64,000 bases of DNA from Parasulfuritortus sp049322515 (GTDB taxonomy: Bacteria; Pseudomonadota; Gammaproteobacteria; Burkholderiales; Thiobacillaceae). The notes beneath the pieces were generated by a model, which did not search any database, was not told the DNA's origin, and saw only the letters and a program-made list of their open reading frames with translations. Numbering within the stretch: the stretch's first letter is position 1; each line of letters opens with the position of its first letter. Shown here piece after piece: positions 24,829-32,782 of the stretch. Location: positions 62,001 to 126,000 of the forward strand of contig JBMOQW010000025.1 in assembly GCA_049322515.1 (NCBI GenBank). Reading direction: 5' to 3'. The translations under genes and the position numbers were made by a program.

Positions 24829-26646
24829 TCAGATCCGGCCCCGGCCCGGCGCCGACTCGATCAGCCGGCGCGTATAGTCGTCGGTCGGCGCCGCCATGAC
24901 CCGTGCGGTCTCGCCCTGTTCGACGATGCGCCCGGCGCGCATCACCGCGACCCGGTCGGCAAGGTAGGCCACCACCGGCAGGTTGTGGCTGATGAACAGG
25001 TAAGCCAGGCCCTCGTCCCGACGCAGCTCGCGCAGCAGGTTGAGGATCTGCGCCTGCACCGATACATCCAGCGCGCTGGTCGGCTCGTCGCAGATCAGCA
25101 GGCGCGGGCGCACGGCCAGGGCCCGGGCGATGGCGATCCGCTGTCGCTGCCCCCCGGAAAACTCGTGCGGATAACGTTCCCCGGCATCCGCCGGCAGGCC
25201 GACCCGATCGAGCACCTCGGCGACCCGGACGGCGCGCTGGCGCGGCGACAGCTCGGGACGCAGCGCAATCAACCCCTCGGTCACGATCTCGGCCACCCGC
25301 ATGCGCGGATCGAGCGACGAAAACGGATCCTGGAACACCACCTGGAGCGCGGCGCGACGCTTGCGCATCTCGGCTTCGCCCAGAGAGCCGATCGCCTCGC
25401 CGAGCAGGCGGATCTCGCCGGCGGTGGCCGGGATCAGGCGCAGCGCGGCCCGGGCCAGGGTGGTCTTGCCGCAACCGGATTCGCCGACCAGGGCCAGGGT
25501 CTCGCCCTGGGCGATGCTCAGGCTGACGCCATCGACCGCCCGAACCTGGTCCACCACCCGCTGCCAGAGGCCCCGACGGACCGGGAAATGCACCTGGAGA
25601 TCACGCAATTCGAGCACCGGGACCGGGGCCGGCTCGATGGCGCGCGGGGCCTCGGGGACCTCGATCCGAACCCGGTCGTCGGCCACGACCTCCGCCCGCT
25701 GGCAACGCACCCAGTGTCCGGGCACGGTCTCAGCCAGGACCTGGCGTGTGGTCCGGCATTCCGGCAGGACGCGGTCGCAGCGGTCGGCGAACCGGCAGCC
25801 CAAGAACTCGGCGACCGGCACCGGCACCCGCCCGGGGATCTGGGCCAGCGGCTGTTCCGGCCGGGCCTGGCTGGGCAGGACCCGGAACAGGCCCTGGGTG
25901 TAGGGATGCCGCGGATCGGCGAACAAGGCCTCGCGCGGCGCCGACTCGACGATCTCGCCGGCGTACATGACCGCGATGTGGTCGGCCATGTCGCGTGCCA
26001 CGTCGAGGTCGTGGGTGATCAGCAGCAGGCCCATGCCGCGTTGTCGCTGCAAGTCCTTGAGCAGGGCCAGGATCTGCGCCTGCACGCTGACGTCCAGCGC
26101 GGTGGTCGGCTCGTCGGCGATCAGCACCGACGGCTCGCCAGCCAGCATCATGGCGATCAGGGCACGCTGGCGCTGGCCGCCTGAGAGCTGGAAGGGATAG
26201 GCGTCGCGGTGCCGGGCCGGCAGTCCCACCGCGTCGAGCAGGCGCGCCACCTCGACGGCGCGCGCCGAGGCGTCGAGGTCGCGGTGGCAGACCAGGGCTT
26301 CCTCGATCTGGGCACCAAGGCTCATGACCGGATTAAGCGAAGTCATCGGCTCCTGGAAGATCATCGCCAGGCGACCGCCACGCACCGCACGCATGTCCCG
26401 TTCCGGCAAGGAAAACAGGTCCTCGTCGTCGAGCCGGGCCTCACCGCCGGTCAAAGCCACGCCGTCCGGCAACAGGCGCATCAGGGCCAGGGCGGTGAGG
26501 CTCTTGCCACAGCCCGACTCGCCTAGCAGGGCGACGCACTGGTTGGCCGACACCTCGAGCGACACCCCGGCCACCGGCACCCGCCGCATCGGGCCGGTCC
26601 CGATCGCCACGGCCAGGTCGCGCACCGACAGTCCTCGCCCGCTCAT
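24829..26646 (-). CDS. Peptide-type ABC transporter ATPase, two fused nucleotide-binding domains
   Basis: The protein has 605 residues with two complete ABC modules, like YejF or a DppD-DppF fusion. Walker A motifs are GESGCGKSLTALAL and GESGCGKTTLARAA. Signatures are LSGGQRQRALIAM and FSGGQRQRIAIARAL, each followed by a DEPTTALD or DEPTSALD Walker B. Between the modules, CRFADRCDRVLPEC is the Cys-rich segment seen in oligopeptide-transporter ATPases. The GTG/ATG-rich upstream region is excluded; the ATG at 26646 overlaps the permease stop. Confidence 0.94.
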   Translation of the reverse strand: MSGRGLSVRDLAVAIGTGPMRRVPVAGVSLEVSANQCVALLGESGCGKSLTALALMRLLPDGVALTGGEARLDDEDLFSLPERDMRAVRGGRLAMIFQEPMTSLNPVMSLGAQIEEALVCHRDLDASARAVEVARLLDAVGLPARHRDAYPFQLSGGQRQRALIAMMLAGEPSVLIADEPTTALDVSVQAQILALLKDLQRQRGMGLLLITHDLDVARDMADHIAVMYAGEIVESAPREALFADPRHPYTQGLFRVLPSQARPEQPLAQIPGRVPVPVAEFLGCRFADRCDRVLPECRTTRQVLAETVPGHWVRCQRAEVVADDRVRIEVPEAPRAIEPAPVPVLELRDLQVHFPVRRGLWQRVVDQVRAVDGVSLSIAQGETLALVGESGCGKTTLARAALRLIPATAGEIRLLGEAIGSLGEAEMRKRRAALQVVFQDPFSSLDPRMRVAEIVTEGLIALRPELSPRQRAVRVAEVLDRVGLPADAGERYPHEFSGGQRQRIAIARALAVRPRLLICDEPTSALDVSVQAQILNLLRELRRDEGLAYLFISHNLPVVAYLADRVAVMRAGRIVEQGETARVMAAPTDDYTRRLIESAPGRGRI

Positions 26647-28004
26647 GACCGGCTCCCGGTGCGAGGATCGAGCGCGTCGCGCACGCTGTCGGCGAACAGG
26701 TTGGCCGCCAGGACCAGAACGAACATGAAGGCGAAGGCAGCCACCAGCTGCCACCACACCACCGGTTCCCGGGCCAGTTCCAGGCGGGCCCCGTTGATCA
26801 TGTTGCCGAAGCTCATCATGCCCGGATCGACCCCGACCCCGACATAGGACAGCACCGCCTCGGCCAGGACCAGACCGGAAAAATCCATGACCACGGAAAT
26901 CAGCACGATGTGCTGGACGTTGGGCAGGACATGCCGGGTCAGGATGCGCCGGTCCGGCACCCCGAAGGCGCGCGCGGCAACGACATAATCCAGCTCGCGC
27001 ACCTTGAGGGTTTCCCCGCGCAGCAGGCGGGCCAGCCCGGTCCAATTGGTCATGCCCAGGATCAGGCAAAGGAACAGCAGGCGCAGGTCGGCCCGCTCGG
27101 CGCCAGTCTCGAACCAGTCCGGATGGGTTTCCAGCTGGGTCTGCATGAGTAGCACGGCGGCGGCGATCAGGAGCACGCCGGGAATCGCGTTCAAGGTGGT
27201 ATAGAGGTATTGCACGACATCGTCGACCCGGCCCCCGAAATAGCCGGCGGAGATGCCCAGCCCGACCGCCAGCGGCAGGGTTACCAGGGTGGTCAGGGCG
27301 CCGATCAGCACCCCGGTGCGAATGCTCTTCAGGCAGATGTAGAGCACGTCCTGGCCGACCTTGTCGGTACCGAGCACGTGATAGGCCGGGGCCAGGGCAA
27401 CCAGCATCCCGCTGACCAGCAACAAGCCCAGCAAGGTCACCAGCGCCGCATTGTGCGCCGGGCCGGGCCGCACCCGCCGACGCACCCAGGCCGCCACCAG
27501 GCCCCAGGCCGCCACGGCCACCGCGGCCCCGGCCAGGGCCCGCACGGCGATGTCGCCGGGCCGGTCGCGCTCGGGATCTTCGAGATGGGCGCCGCCATGG
27601 CGCAGGCGGGGAAAATCGCGCACCTGGCGACCGTCGGCCAGGATCAACGACTCGCGCACGTAGAGATGGGTGGCGAATGGCGCGGAGTAGGTCTTCTCCT
27701 GGGTCTCGGCGATCGGCGCGAGCAGGTGGTCGAGCAGGCTCTTCACCTCGGGCGCGTACTGGGTCTCGGCCCCGGCGCTATCCGCTGCCGGCGGCAGGGC
27801 CGGACGGTAGTGCAGGGAATCGAGCAAGGCGATGGCGACGAAGGCGGCCAGCACGACCGCGGCCGACACCGCCATCGGATCGGCCGCCACCCGGCGCCAG
27901 GGCACCGCCAGGTGCGGTTGCCGGCGCACCTGCCAGACCAACCCGGCCAGGCCGGCGACGAGCAGGAAGATCAGGGCATCGGTCCAGAGCAGCACCGGCA
28001 TCAT
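26643..28004 (-). CDS. ABC transporter permease (DppC/YejE type) with N-terminal extension
   Basis: The protein has 453 residues, longer than the usual 300 or so. An N-terminal membrane segment (LIFLLVAGLAGLVWQV) and a soluble region of about 130 residues precede the typical permease part. The latter contains LGTDKVGQDVLYICLKSIRT and the EAA-like loop YVVAARAFGVPDRRILTRHV. It starts at an ATGATGA junction overlapping the upstream permease stop and overlaps the ATPase start. Confidence 0.9.
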   Translation of the reverse strand: MMPVLLWTDALIFLLVAGLAGLVWQVRRQPHLAVPWRRVAADPMAVSAAVVLAAFVAIALLDSLHYRPALPPAADSAGAETQYAPEVKSLLDHLLAPIAETQEKTYSAPFATHLYVRESLILADGRQVRDFPRLRHGGAHLEDPERDRPGDIAVRALAGAAVAVAAWGLVAAWVRRRVRPGPAHNAALVTLLGLLLVSGMLVALAPAYHVLGTDKVGQDVLYICLKSIRTGVLIGALTTLVTLPLAVGLGISAGYFGGRVDDVVQYLYTTLNAIPGVLLIAAAVLLMQTQLETHPDWFETGAERADLRLLFLCLILGMTNWTGLARLLRGETLKVRELDYVVAARAFGVPDRRILTRHVLPNVQHIVLISVVMDFSGLVLAEAVLSYVGVGVDPGMMSFGNMINGARLELAREPVVWWQLVAAFAFMFVLVLAANLFADSVRDALDPRTGSRS

Positions 28005-28978
28005 CGCAGCCTCACGCGCGGATCGACCAGGGTGTAGGACAGGTCGGTGAGGATCAGGCCGACGATGTACAGCACCGCGCCCAGGAACACCATGGCGCGC
28101 ACGATGGCGAAATCCTGGGCATTGATGGCGTCGATGGTGTAGCTGCCCAGGCCGGGGATCCCGAAAAACGACTCCATGATCAGGCTGCCCATGAACAGCA
28201 GCGGGAACACCGCGACCGCGCCGGTCAGGATCGGCACCATGCCGTTCTTCAGGATGTGGCGGAACAGGACCCGGGTTTCCGACAATCCCTTGGCCCGGGC
28301 GGTACGCACGTAGTCCTTGCCCGCCTCTTCCAGGAACAGGGTGCGGTACCAGCGGGCGCCGGCGCCCACGCCGCCGACCACGCCGATCAGGATCGGCAGC
28401 CAGACGAAGCGGGCGGCGTCGAAGCCCCCCTGGTAGCCGGACACCGGCGCCAGCTGCCAGACCTTGGCGAAAAGATACTGGCCGCCGATGATGTAGAACA
28501 GTCCCGACACCGACATCATGGCAACCAGCGCCACCACGCCGGTCCACTCGACATAGGTGCGCCGGAAAATGAGCAGGATCAGGGCCACGCTGATGTTCAC
28601 GGTCAGGCCGATCACGAAGGTCGGCAGGGCGATCGCCAGGCTCGGCCACATGCGGGTGCGGATCTCGTTGCCGATGTCGCGGCCGTCTTCCGAGCGACCG
28701 AACTCGAGCGCGAACATGGTCAGCGACTTCTCGAAGAACACCGTCTCGGTGACCTTGGCCACCCCTTCGGCGGCCGGATTGACCAGCATCGGCTTGTCAT
28801 AGCCCCGCACCTGCTTCCATTGTTCGATCGCTTCCGGAGTCACCCGCTTGGCACCCAGGTGCAGGCGGGCCATGTCATCCGGGGTGTTGACCAGGAAGAA
28901 CAGGGCGAAGGTCAGCAGGTTCACCCCGAGCAGGATCGGCACGGCATAGAGCAGACGGCGCAGCAGGTAGGCACTCAT
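28001..28978 (-). CDS. ABC transporter permease (DppB/YejB type)
   Basis: The protein has 325 residues starting MSAYLLRRLLYAVPILLGVN, the standard N-terminus of this family. The EAA loop YVRTARAKGLSETRVLFRHI and MESFFGIPGLGSYTIDAINA are clear. No Shine-Dalgarno sequence lies directly before the ATG at 28978. Instead, the start codon overlaps the stop codon of a nine-codon mini-cistron (28975-29004), which suggests translation by coupling. Confidence 0.94.
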   Translation of the reverse strand: MSAYLLRRLLYAVPILLGVNLLTFALFFLVNTPDDMARLHLGAKRVTPEAIEQWKQVRGYDKPMLVNPAAEGVAKVTETVFFEKSLTMFALEFGRSEDGRDIGNEIRTRMWPSLAIALPTFVIGLTVNISVALILLIFRRTYVEWTGVVALVAMMSVSGLFYIIGGQYLFAKVWQLAPVSGYQGGFDAARFVWLPILIGVVGGVGAGARWYRTLFLEEAGKDYVRTARAKGLSETRVLFRHILKNGMVPILTGAVAVFPLLFMGSLIMESFFGIPGLGSYTIDAINAQDFAIVRAMVFLGAVLYIVGLILTDLSYTLVDPRVRLR

Positions 28979-29004
28979 TCGGCGGCCCCGGATGCGACGA
29001 CCAT
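28975..29004 (-). CDS. Nine-codon mini-cistron overlapping the permease start
   Basis: GGGGAGG followed by seven bases leads into ATG and the peptide MVVASGAAE. Its TGA overlaps the permease ATG as ATGA. A near copy is at 29082-29111. Whether it is translated is inferred from the ribosome-binding site and overlap only. Confidence 0.45.
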   Translation of the reverse strand: MVVASGAAE

Positions 29005-29204
29005 GACGCAGCCTCCCCGCGTCGGCCGCTGGCGGCATTCGCGGACGCTCGCCCCCCGCTGCGCGGGGCCCCGGTCGCTGCTCATGCCGCTGCCTCGGAT
29101 GCCATGACCATGACGCTCACCTCCCCGCATCGGCCGCGGGCGGCATTCGCGGACGCTCGCCCCCCGCTGCGCGGGGCCCCGGTCGCTGCTCATGCCGCCG
29201 CCTC
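29000..29204. repeat. Tandem duplication of about 107 bp between binding-protein and permease genes
   Basis: Two copies, about 29000-29096 and 29107-29204, differ at few positions and by a 1-base indel. On the minus strand each copy carries the stop-proximal GCATGAGCAGC, a hairpin (CCCCGC-GCA-GCGGGG), GCGAGCGTCCGCGAATGCCG, a GGGGAGG ribosome-binding site and a short ATG-started cistron. The end of copy 2 contributes the last residues and the stop codon of the binding-protein gene. The sequence resembles repeats seen at gene ends in other betaproteobacteria; that resemblance is from memory and unchecked. Confidence 0.85.
29082..29111 (-). CDS. Nine-codon mini-cistron in repeat copy 2
   Basis: A strong GGAGGTGA ribosome-binding site precedes ATG by six bases and the cistron encodes MVMASEAAA. 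Its TGA overlaps another ATG as ATGA, mirroring the junction at 28975. Before the duplication, this position would have abutted the permease start. Confidence 0.4.
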   Translation of the reverse strand: MVMASEAAA

Positions 29205-31253
29205 CCACGCGTTGGCTTGCTGCCGGCGCCGCCAGGCGCGCCAGGCCGGCCACAGGGCGGCCAGCAGGAGCCCGGCGGCGAGCACCGGCCCGGCCCAGCG
29301 CGGCGTGTTCCAGCGGGCCCGCGCCCGTTCGCGGGCGACCGGATCGACCCGCCGGTACTTGAGTTCGTTGTTGGCCATCAGGTTGGGCTTCACGTTGCCG
29401 ACCCAGGCCTGCTGGAGCGCGAAGCTCTTCGGATGCAGGCCGAACAGCCAGGGTGAATCCTCGCGCAGCAGGGCCACCATGCGGTCGATCACCGCTTGGC
29501 GCTCGGGACCGTTGTCAAGGTGCTTCATGCGCGTGAACAGGGTGTCGAATTCCGGATTCTGATAGTTGGCGGCATTCTCGCCGCCGCCCCCGACCTTCTT
29601 GTTCGGGCCATAGAGCAGGAACAGGAAATTTTCCGGGTCCGGGTAATCGGCATTCCAGCCCCACTCGAAGATCTGCGCCGTGCCCTGGCGCATCTTGTCC
29701 TGGAACCGATTGTAGTCGGTGCCGCGCACCACCAGCTCGATGTCGATCTTGCGGAACTGCTTGCGCAGCCAGTCCAGGCGGGCCTTGTCGTCCGGGCCCC
29801 GCGACGCGGTGTCGAAATGCAGCACCAGCGGCTTGCCGGTGGTCCGGTCGCGCCCGCCGGGATAGCCCGCCTCGGCGAGCAGGCGCTTGGCCGCCTCGAT
29901 CGGCTTGCGTCGCGGCCGGCCGTCGACCCAGTCATAGACGACCGGGTTGATGCCCTCGGCACCCTCGCGGTAGCCGAACAGGCCGGGCGGGATCGGCCCC
30001 TGGGCTGGCACGCCACGGCCATTGGCGAAGATGGCGATGTATTCCTCGATGTCGAGGGCGATGGCCAGCGCCTGGCGCAGCTTGCGGCCGCGCGCGTCGA
30101 GACCGCCCACCACCGGATCGAGCATGTTGAAGCCGGTGTAGAAGGAACTCGCGGTGATCGCGGTGCGCAAGGCGACGCCCCGCTCGCGCATCTCGGGCGA
30201 CAGGCCAGCCTCGCCATCCGGCCCGAAGCGGACTGCCTGTTCGAAATTGTCCGAGCTGATCCCGGAGGCGTCGTACCAGCCCTGGAGAAACTTGTTCCAG
30301 TGCGGGATGGTTTCCGATTCGTAGCTATACACCGCCTCATCGATGAAGGGCATCGGCTGGCCAGCGTCGCGCAACAGCCCAGCCTCGGCATCTCCCGGCT
30401 CGCCTTCGGCGGGATAGGGCTCGCCCCGGAAATTCGGATTGCGGGCTAGCCGGATCTGGCGATGCGGCGCGTGCATGGTCATCATGAATGGTCCGGTACC
30501 CACCGGCCAGAGGTCGAGGGACTGGTTCCGCTCAGCCATCCCGGGCCGGTCGTACCAGGCATCGACCTCGGGCGGCACCGGGGCAAAGAATGGCATCGCC
30601 AGCCAGTAGATGAATTGCGGATATTTGCCCCGGATCCGCAGCCGATAAGTGTAGCGGTCGACCACCTCGGCCCCGGCCAGGTCGAAGCGGGACAGGTCCA
30701 GGGGACCCGGCGCCTGCTTCCCGGCCTCGGCGAGGCTTTTCCCCAGTTCGCGCAAGCCAACGATGTAGTCCGACATCAATCCGAAGATCGGCGAATGCAG
30801 GCCGGGATGAGCCAGACGCTTGATCTGATGCACGTAATCGGCGGCCACCAGTTCCCGATCGGGCGCCAGCGCCGGATGTGGCTGGTAGCGGATGCCCGGC
30901 TTCACGCGCAGTTCGTAGACGCTGAAGGCGATCCGCTCAGGCGCGGCGTCGTCAGGCAGCGGTTGCGCATGGGCATCCAGAAATACCGGCCGGGGCACCT
31001 CGACCACGGTCAGGGGCTCCAGTTGATAGGGCCGCTTCAGGTAGTGGTATTGCAGGGGGGGCTCGTAGATCTGGCCAGTGAACGCGACTTCGTTGCTGCT
31101 GTAGGAGCGGGCCGGATCAAGATGCTTGGGGCGTTCGCCGAACGCCGCGTAAAGGATGCGCTGACCGGCTTCCGTCGCCGGATAGGGCGAATTCACCGGC
31201 CCGGAACAGGCGGCCGTGAACAGACACAGGGACAATAGAAAAACCGGGCGCAT
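29190..31253 (-). CDS. ABC transporter substrate-binding lipoprotein, family 5, with C-terminal membrane anchor
   Basis: The protein has 687 residues. A lipoprotein signal ends in LFTAAC. The body is a family-5 (oligopeptide type) binding protein, for example AFGERPKHLDPARSYSSNEV, LWPVGTGPFMM and GWNADYPDPENFLFLLYG. The C-terminus carries a hydrophobic helix, AGPVLAAGLLLAALWPAW, followed by an Arg-rich tail, which is not usual for binding proteins. It is the first gene of the transporter operon, separated from the permease by the tandem repeat. Confidence 0.9.
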   Translation of the reverse strand: MRPVFLLSLCLFTAACSGPVNSPYPATEAGQRILYAAFGERPKHLDPARSYSSNEVAFTGQIYEPPLQYHYLKRPYQLEPLTVVEVPRPVFLDAHAQPLPDDAAPERIAFSVYELRVKPGIRYQPHPALAPDRELVAADYVHQIKRLAHPGLHSPIFGLMSDYIVGLRELGKSLAEAGKQAPGPLDLSRFDLAGAEVVDRYTYRLRIRGKYPQFIYWLAMPFFAPVPPEVDAWYDRPGMAERNQSLDLWPVGTGPFMMTMHAPHRQIRLARNPNFRGEPYPAEGEPGDAEAGLLRDAGQPMPFIDEAVYSYESETIPHWNKFLQGWYDASGISSDNFEQAVRFGPDGEAGLSPEMRERGVALRTAITASSFYTGFNMLDPVVGGLDARGRKLRQALAIALDIEEYIAIFANGRGVPAQGPIPPGLFGYREGAEGINPVVYDWVDGRPRRKPIEAAKRLLAEAGYPGGRDRTTGKPLVLHFDTASRGPDDKARLDWLRKQFRKIDIELVVRGTDYNRFQDKMRQGTAQIFEWGWNADYPDPENFLFLLYGPNKKVGGGGENAANYQNPEFDTLFTRMKHLDNGPERQAVIDRMVALLREDSPWLFGLHPKSFALQQAWVGNVKPNLMANNELKYRRVDPVARERARARWNTPRWAGPVLAAGLLLAALWPAWRAWRRRQQANAWEAAA

Positions 31254-31276
31254 TCCGGCGAGTGTAGCCGAAACCG

Positions 31277-31303
31277 CGCCCGGTCTGGAGGGCTTACCGG
31301 GCG
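31277..31303 (-). terminator. Possible terminator hairpin after the H-NS-like gene
   Basis: An 8-bp stem (CGCCCGGT / ACCGGGCG, 31277-31284 with 31296-31303) overlaps the last bases of the gene region and is followed on the minus strand by GGTTTC. The T-tract is poor. Confidence 0.35.
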
Positions 31304-31304
31304 G

Positions 31305-31634
31305 TCAGACCTTCAGGTCGTCGAGGCTCTTGCCGGCCGCGAGCAGGTCGCTGACCCAGCGCGGGCGCTTGCCGCGACCGGTCCAGGTCTGGCTGGCATC
31401 GGCCGGGTTGGCATACTTGGCGGCCACCTTGCCGCCTGCGGCGCGCGGCTTGCCTTTCGATTTCTGGCTGGACATCAATTCTTCCAGGGTCACGCCCATG
31501 GCCTTGGCCTTGTCGCGAAATTCCTGGAGCAGGTTCAGCTTTGCCTCGCGGCTGCGCATTTCCATTTCCACCACGATTTCATCTTGCAACGCCTTGAGCT
31601 CGGCGATCGAAAGGGATTTTAGATTGACTTTCAT
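31305..31634 (-). CDS. H-NS-family nucleoid-associated protein
   Basis: The protein has about 109 residues starting MKVNLKSLSIAELKALQDEI, a helical oligomerisation domain. The C-terminal DNA-binding part has YANPADASQTWTGRGKRPRW followed by VSDLLAAGKSLDDL, the signature of H-NS/BpH3-type proteins. These proteins silence AT-rich DNA. I chose the ATG at 31634 (GGGG upstream) over in-frame ATGs at 31646 and 31691. The upstream region is markedly AT-rich compared with its surroundings. Confidence 0.92.
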   Translation of the reverse strand: MKVNLKSLSIAELKALQDEIVVEMEMRSREAKLNLLQEFRDKAKAMGVTLEELMSSQKSKGKPRAAGGKVAAKYANPADASQTWTGRGKRPRWVSDLLAAGKSLDDLKV

Positions 31635-31661
31635 TGTGCGCCCCATGCGAAAAATTATTCG

Positions 31662-31691
31662 AGAATATTGAATCCATGACTTCGGCTTCAA
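31662..31691 (-). promoter_or_regulatory. Candidate promoter of the H-NS-like gene
   Basis: On the minus strand TTGAAG (31691-31686) and TATTCT (31667-31662) are 18 bases apart in an AT-rich tract. Confidence 0.35.
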
Positions 31692-31759
31692 TGATTATCA
31701 GAATATTCGCGGGGAAATAATCGGTCAAGGAATTTGACCATCACGGATAAATAAATACC

Positions 31760-31925
31760 CCCAAGTGACTTGGCCGACACCTTTCTTCGATCCCGTGTTG
31801 CCAGGACCCCACGCAAAAGCATGGCTTGATTTCGTCAGACCCGTGAAGGCAGGTATCCAGTTGTTTGATGTGACTCGGCTCCCGACTTCGCGGGAGCGAC
31901 GAATCGAGGGATATTCCAGGTCCCT
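31760..31925. repeat. Intergenic repeat-like sequence with CTCCCG/CGGGAG hairpin
   Basis: No credible gene lies between 31692 and 31926. The tract contains CGTGAAGGCAGGTATCCAG and CTCCCGACTTCGCGGGAG, an inverted repeat with a 6-base loop. These resemble the dispersed 'CCCGCGAAGGCGGGAATCCAG'-type repeats common in proteobacteria. An 82-codon open frame on the minus strand is probably this repeat read as protein. Confidence 0.5.
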
Positions 31926-31926
31926 A

Positions 31927-32769
31927 TTATTTGTTTTCCGGTGCGGCGGCGGCAAAGGGCGGCTGATATTCAACCTTGGCCTGGCTCCGCAGCTTGACCA
32001 GTTCAGCTTCGACCTTTTCCCGTTTCTTGGCGTTGGCCAAATAACGGGTAATCATGTCCCGCGCCGCTGCCTCGGTCACCGGACGTGCCTCGATGCCCGC
32101 CAAGATCAGGACCGTCAGCTTGCCGGCCTTGCCCAGGGTCAGGCTCTGACCCGGATTCATGTCCTTGAGCCGTGCCAGCAGTTCACTCGGCAGTTCTTCG
32201 GCACCTTTCACCGATTGGCGGCCGGCAACCTGAATCCCTTCAGCCTTGAGCGACTCGACCAGCGCCTGGGGATGTTTGGCCTGGGCAATCAGGCCCTGGA
32301 CCTTTTCCTGATTTTCCGGCGTGGAACCGATCATCAATTCCTGCAATTGATAGATGCGGCGATTGGCAAATAACTCGGGATGCTGCTCGTAATAGGCTTT
32401 GATCTCGGCATCACTCGGCACCGGAATATCCTTGGTCAGCGTGGCGACTTGCGCTTCAGCAAGCCACTGGCGACGGACCGCCTCGATTTTCATCTTTAAT
32501 TCGTCCGATTCATCGAGTTTCGAGCGAATCGCCTGCTGGGCGAGGAGTTCCTGATCGACCAGATTGCCGAGCAGGCGATTGGCCAAGGTTTGCTGCTGAT
32601 CGGCCGGCACTTCGCCGAGTTTCTTGAGCTCACTGTCGATTTGCAGTGCAGCAATGGGCTGGCCATTGACTTGGGCGGCGGCCTTCAGGGGGGTGTCGGA
32701 TGGGTTGCCACACCCCGTGATGATCAGCAGGGGCAGTGTAGCCAACAACAGGGATTTATTCAGATTCAC
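31927..32769 (-). CDS. EpsD-type peptidyl-prolyl cis-trans isomerase lipoprotein
   Basis: The protein has 280 residues from a GTG start at 32769 with GAGGA seven bases upstream. A lipoprotein signal (LATLPLLIITGC) is followed by a SurA/PrsA-like helical chaperone region and a degenerate rotamase-like segment (RIYQLQELMIGSTPENQEKV). It resembles EpsD, an isomerase usually found in exosortase-linked exopolysaccharide clusters, but no such cluster is nearby. Base composition is less GC-rich than its neighbours. It lies 13 bases after the PhoH-type gene. Confidence 0.8.
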   Translation of the reverse strand: MNLNKSLLLATLPLLIITGCGNPSDTPLKAAAQVNGQPIAALQIDSELKKLGEVPADQQQTLANRLLGNLVDQELLAQQAIRSKLDESDELKMKIEAVRRQWLAEAQVATLTKDIPVPSDAEIKAYYEQHPELFANRRIYQLQELMIGSTPENQEKVQGLIAQAKHPQALVESLKAEGIQVAGRQSVKGAEELPSELLARLKDMNPGQSLTLGKAGKLTVLILAGIEARPVTEAAARDMITRYLANAKKREKVEAELVKLRSQAKVEYQPPFAAAAPENK

Positions 32770-32782
32770 GTCGATGTCCTCA

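Noticed and set aside
28975..29193. A 72-codon frame spanning both copies of the tandem repeat, starting MSSDRGPAQRGASVREC
   Set aside because: It also has ATGA overlaps at both ends, but its frame is set by the repeat unit, the peptide is Arg-rich and duplicated, and it lacks a ribosome-binding site. The mini-cistrons with GGGGAGG explain the arrangement better.
28979..29204. CRISPR array
   Set aside because: There are only two long tandem copies with no short regular repeats and unique spacers, and no cas genes.
31725..31973. An 82-codon frame on the minus strand beside the isomerase gene
   Set aside because: The frame runs through repeat-like intergenic sequence and overlaps the isomerase 3' end. 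The peptide resembles translations of dispersed repeats.
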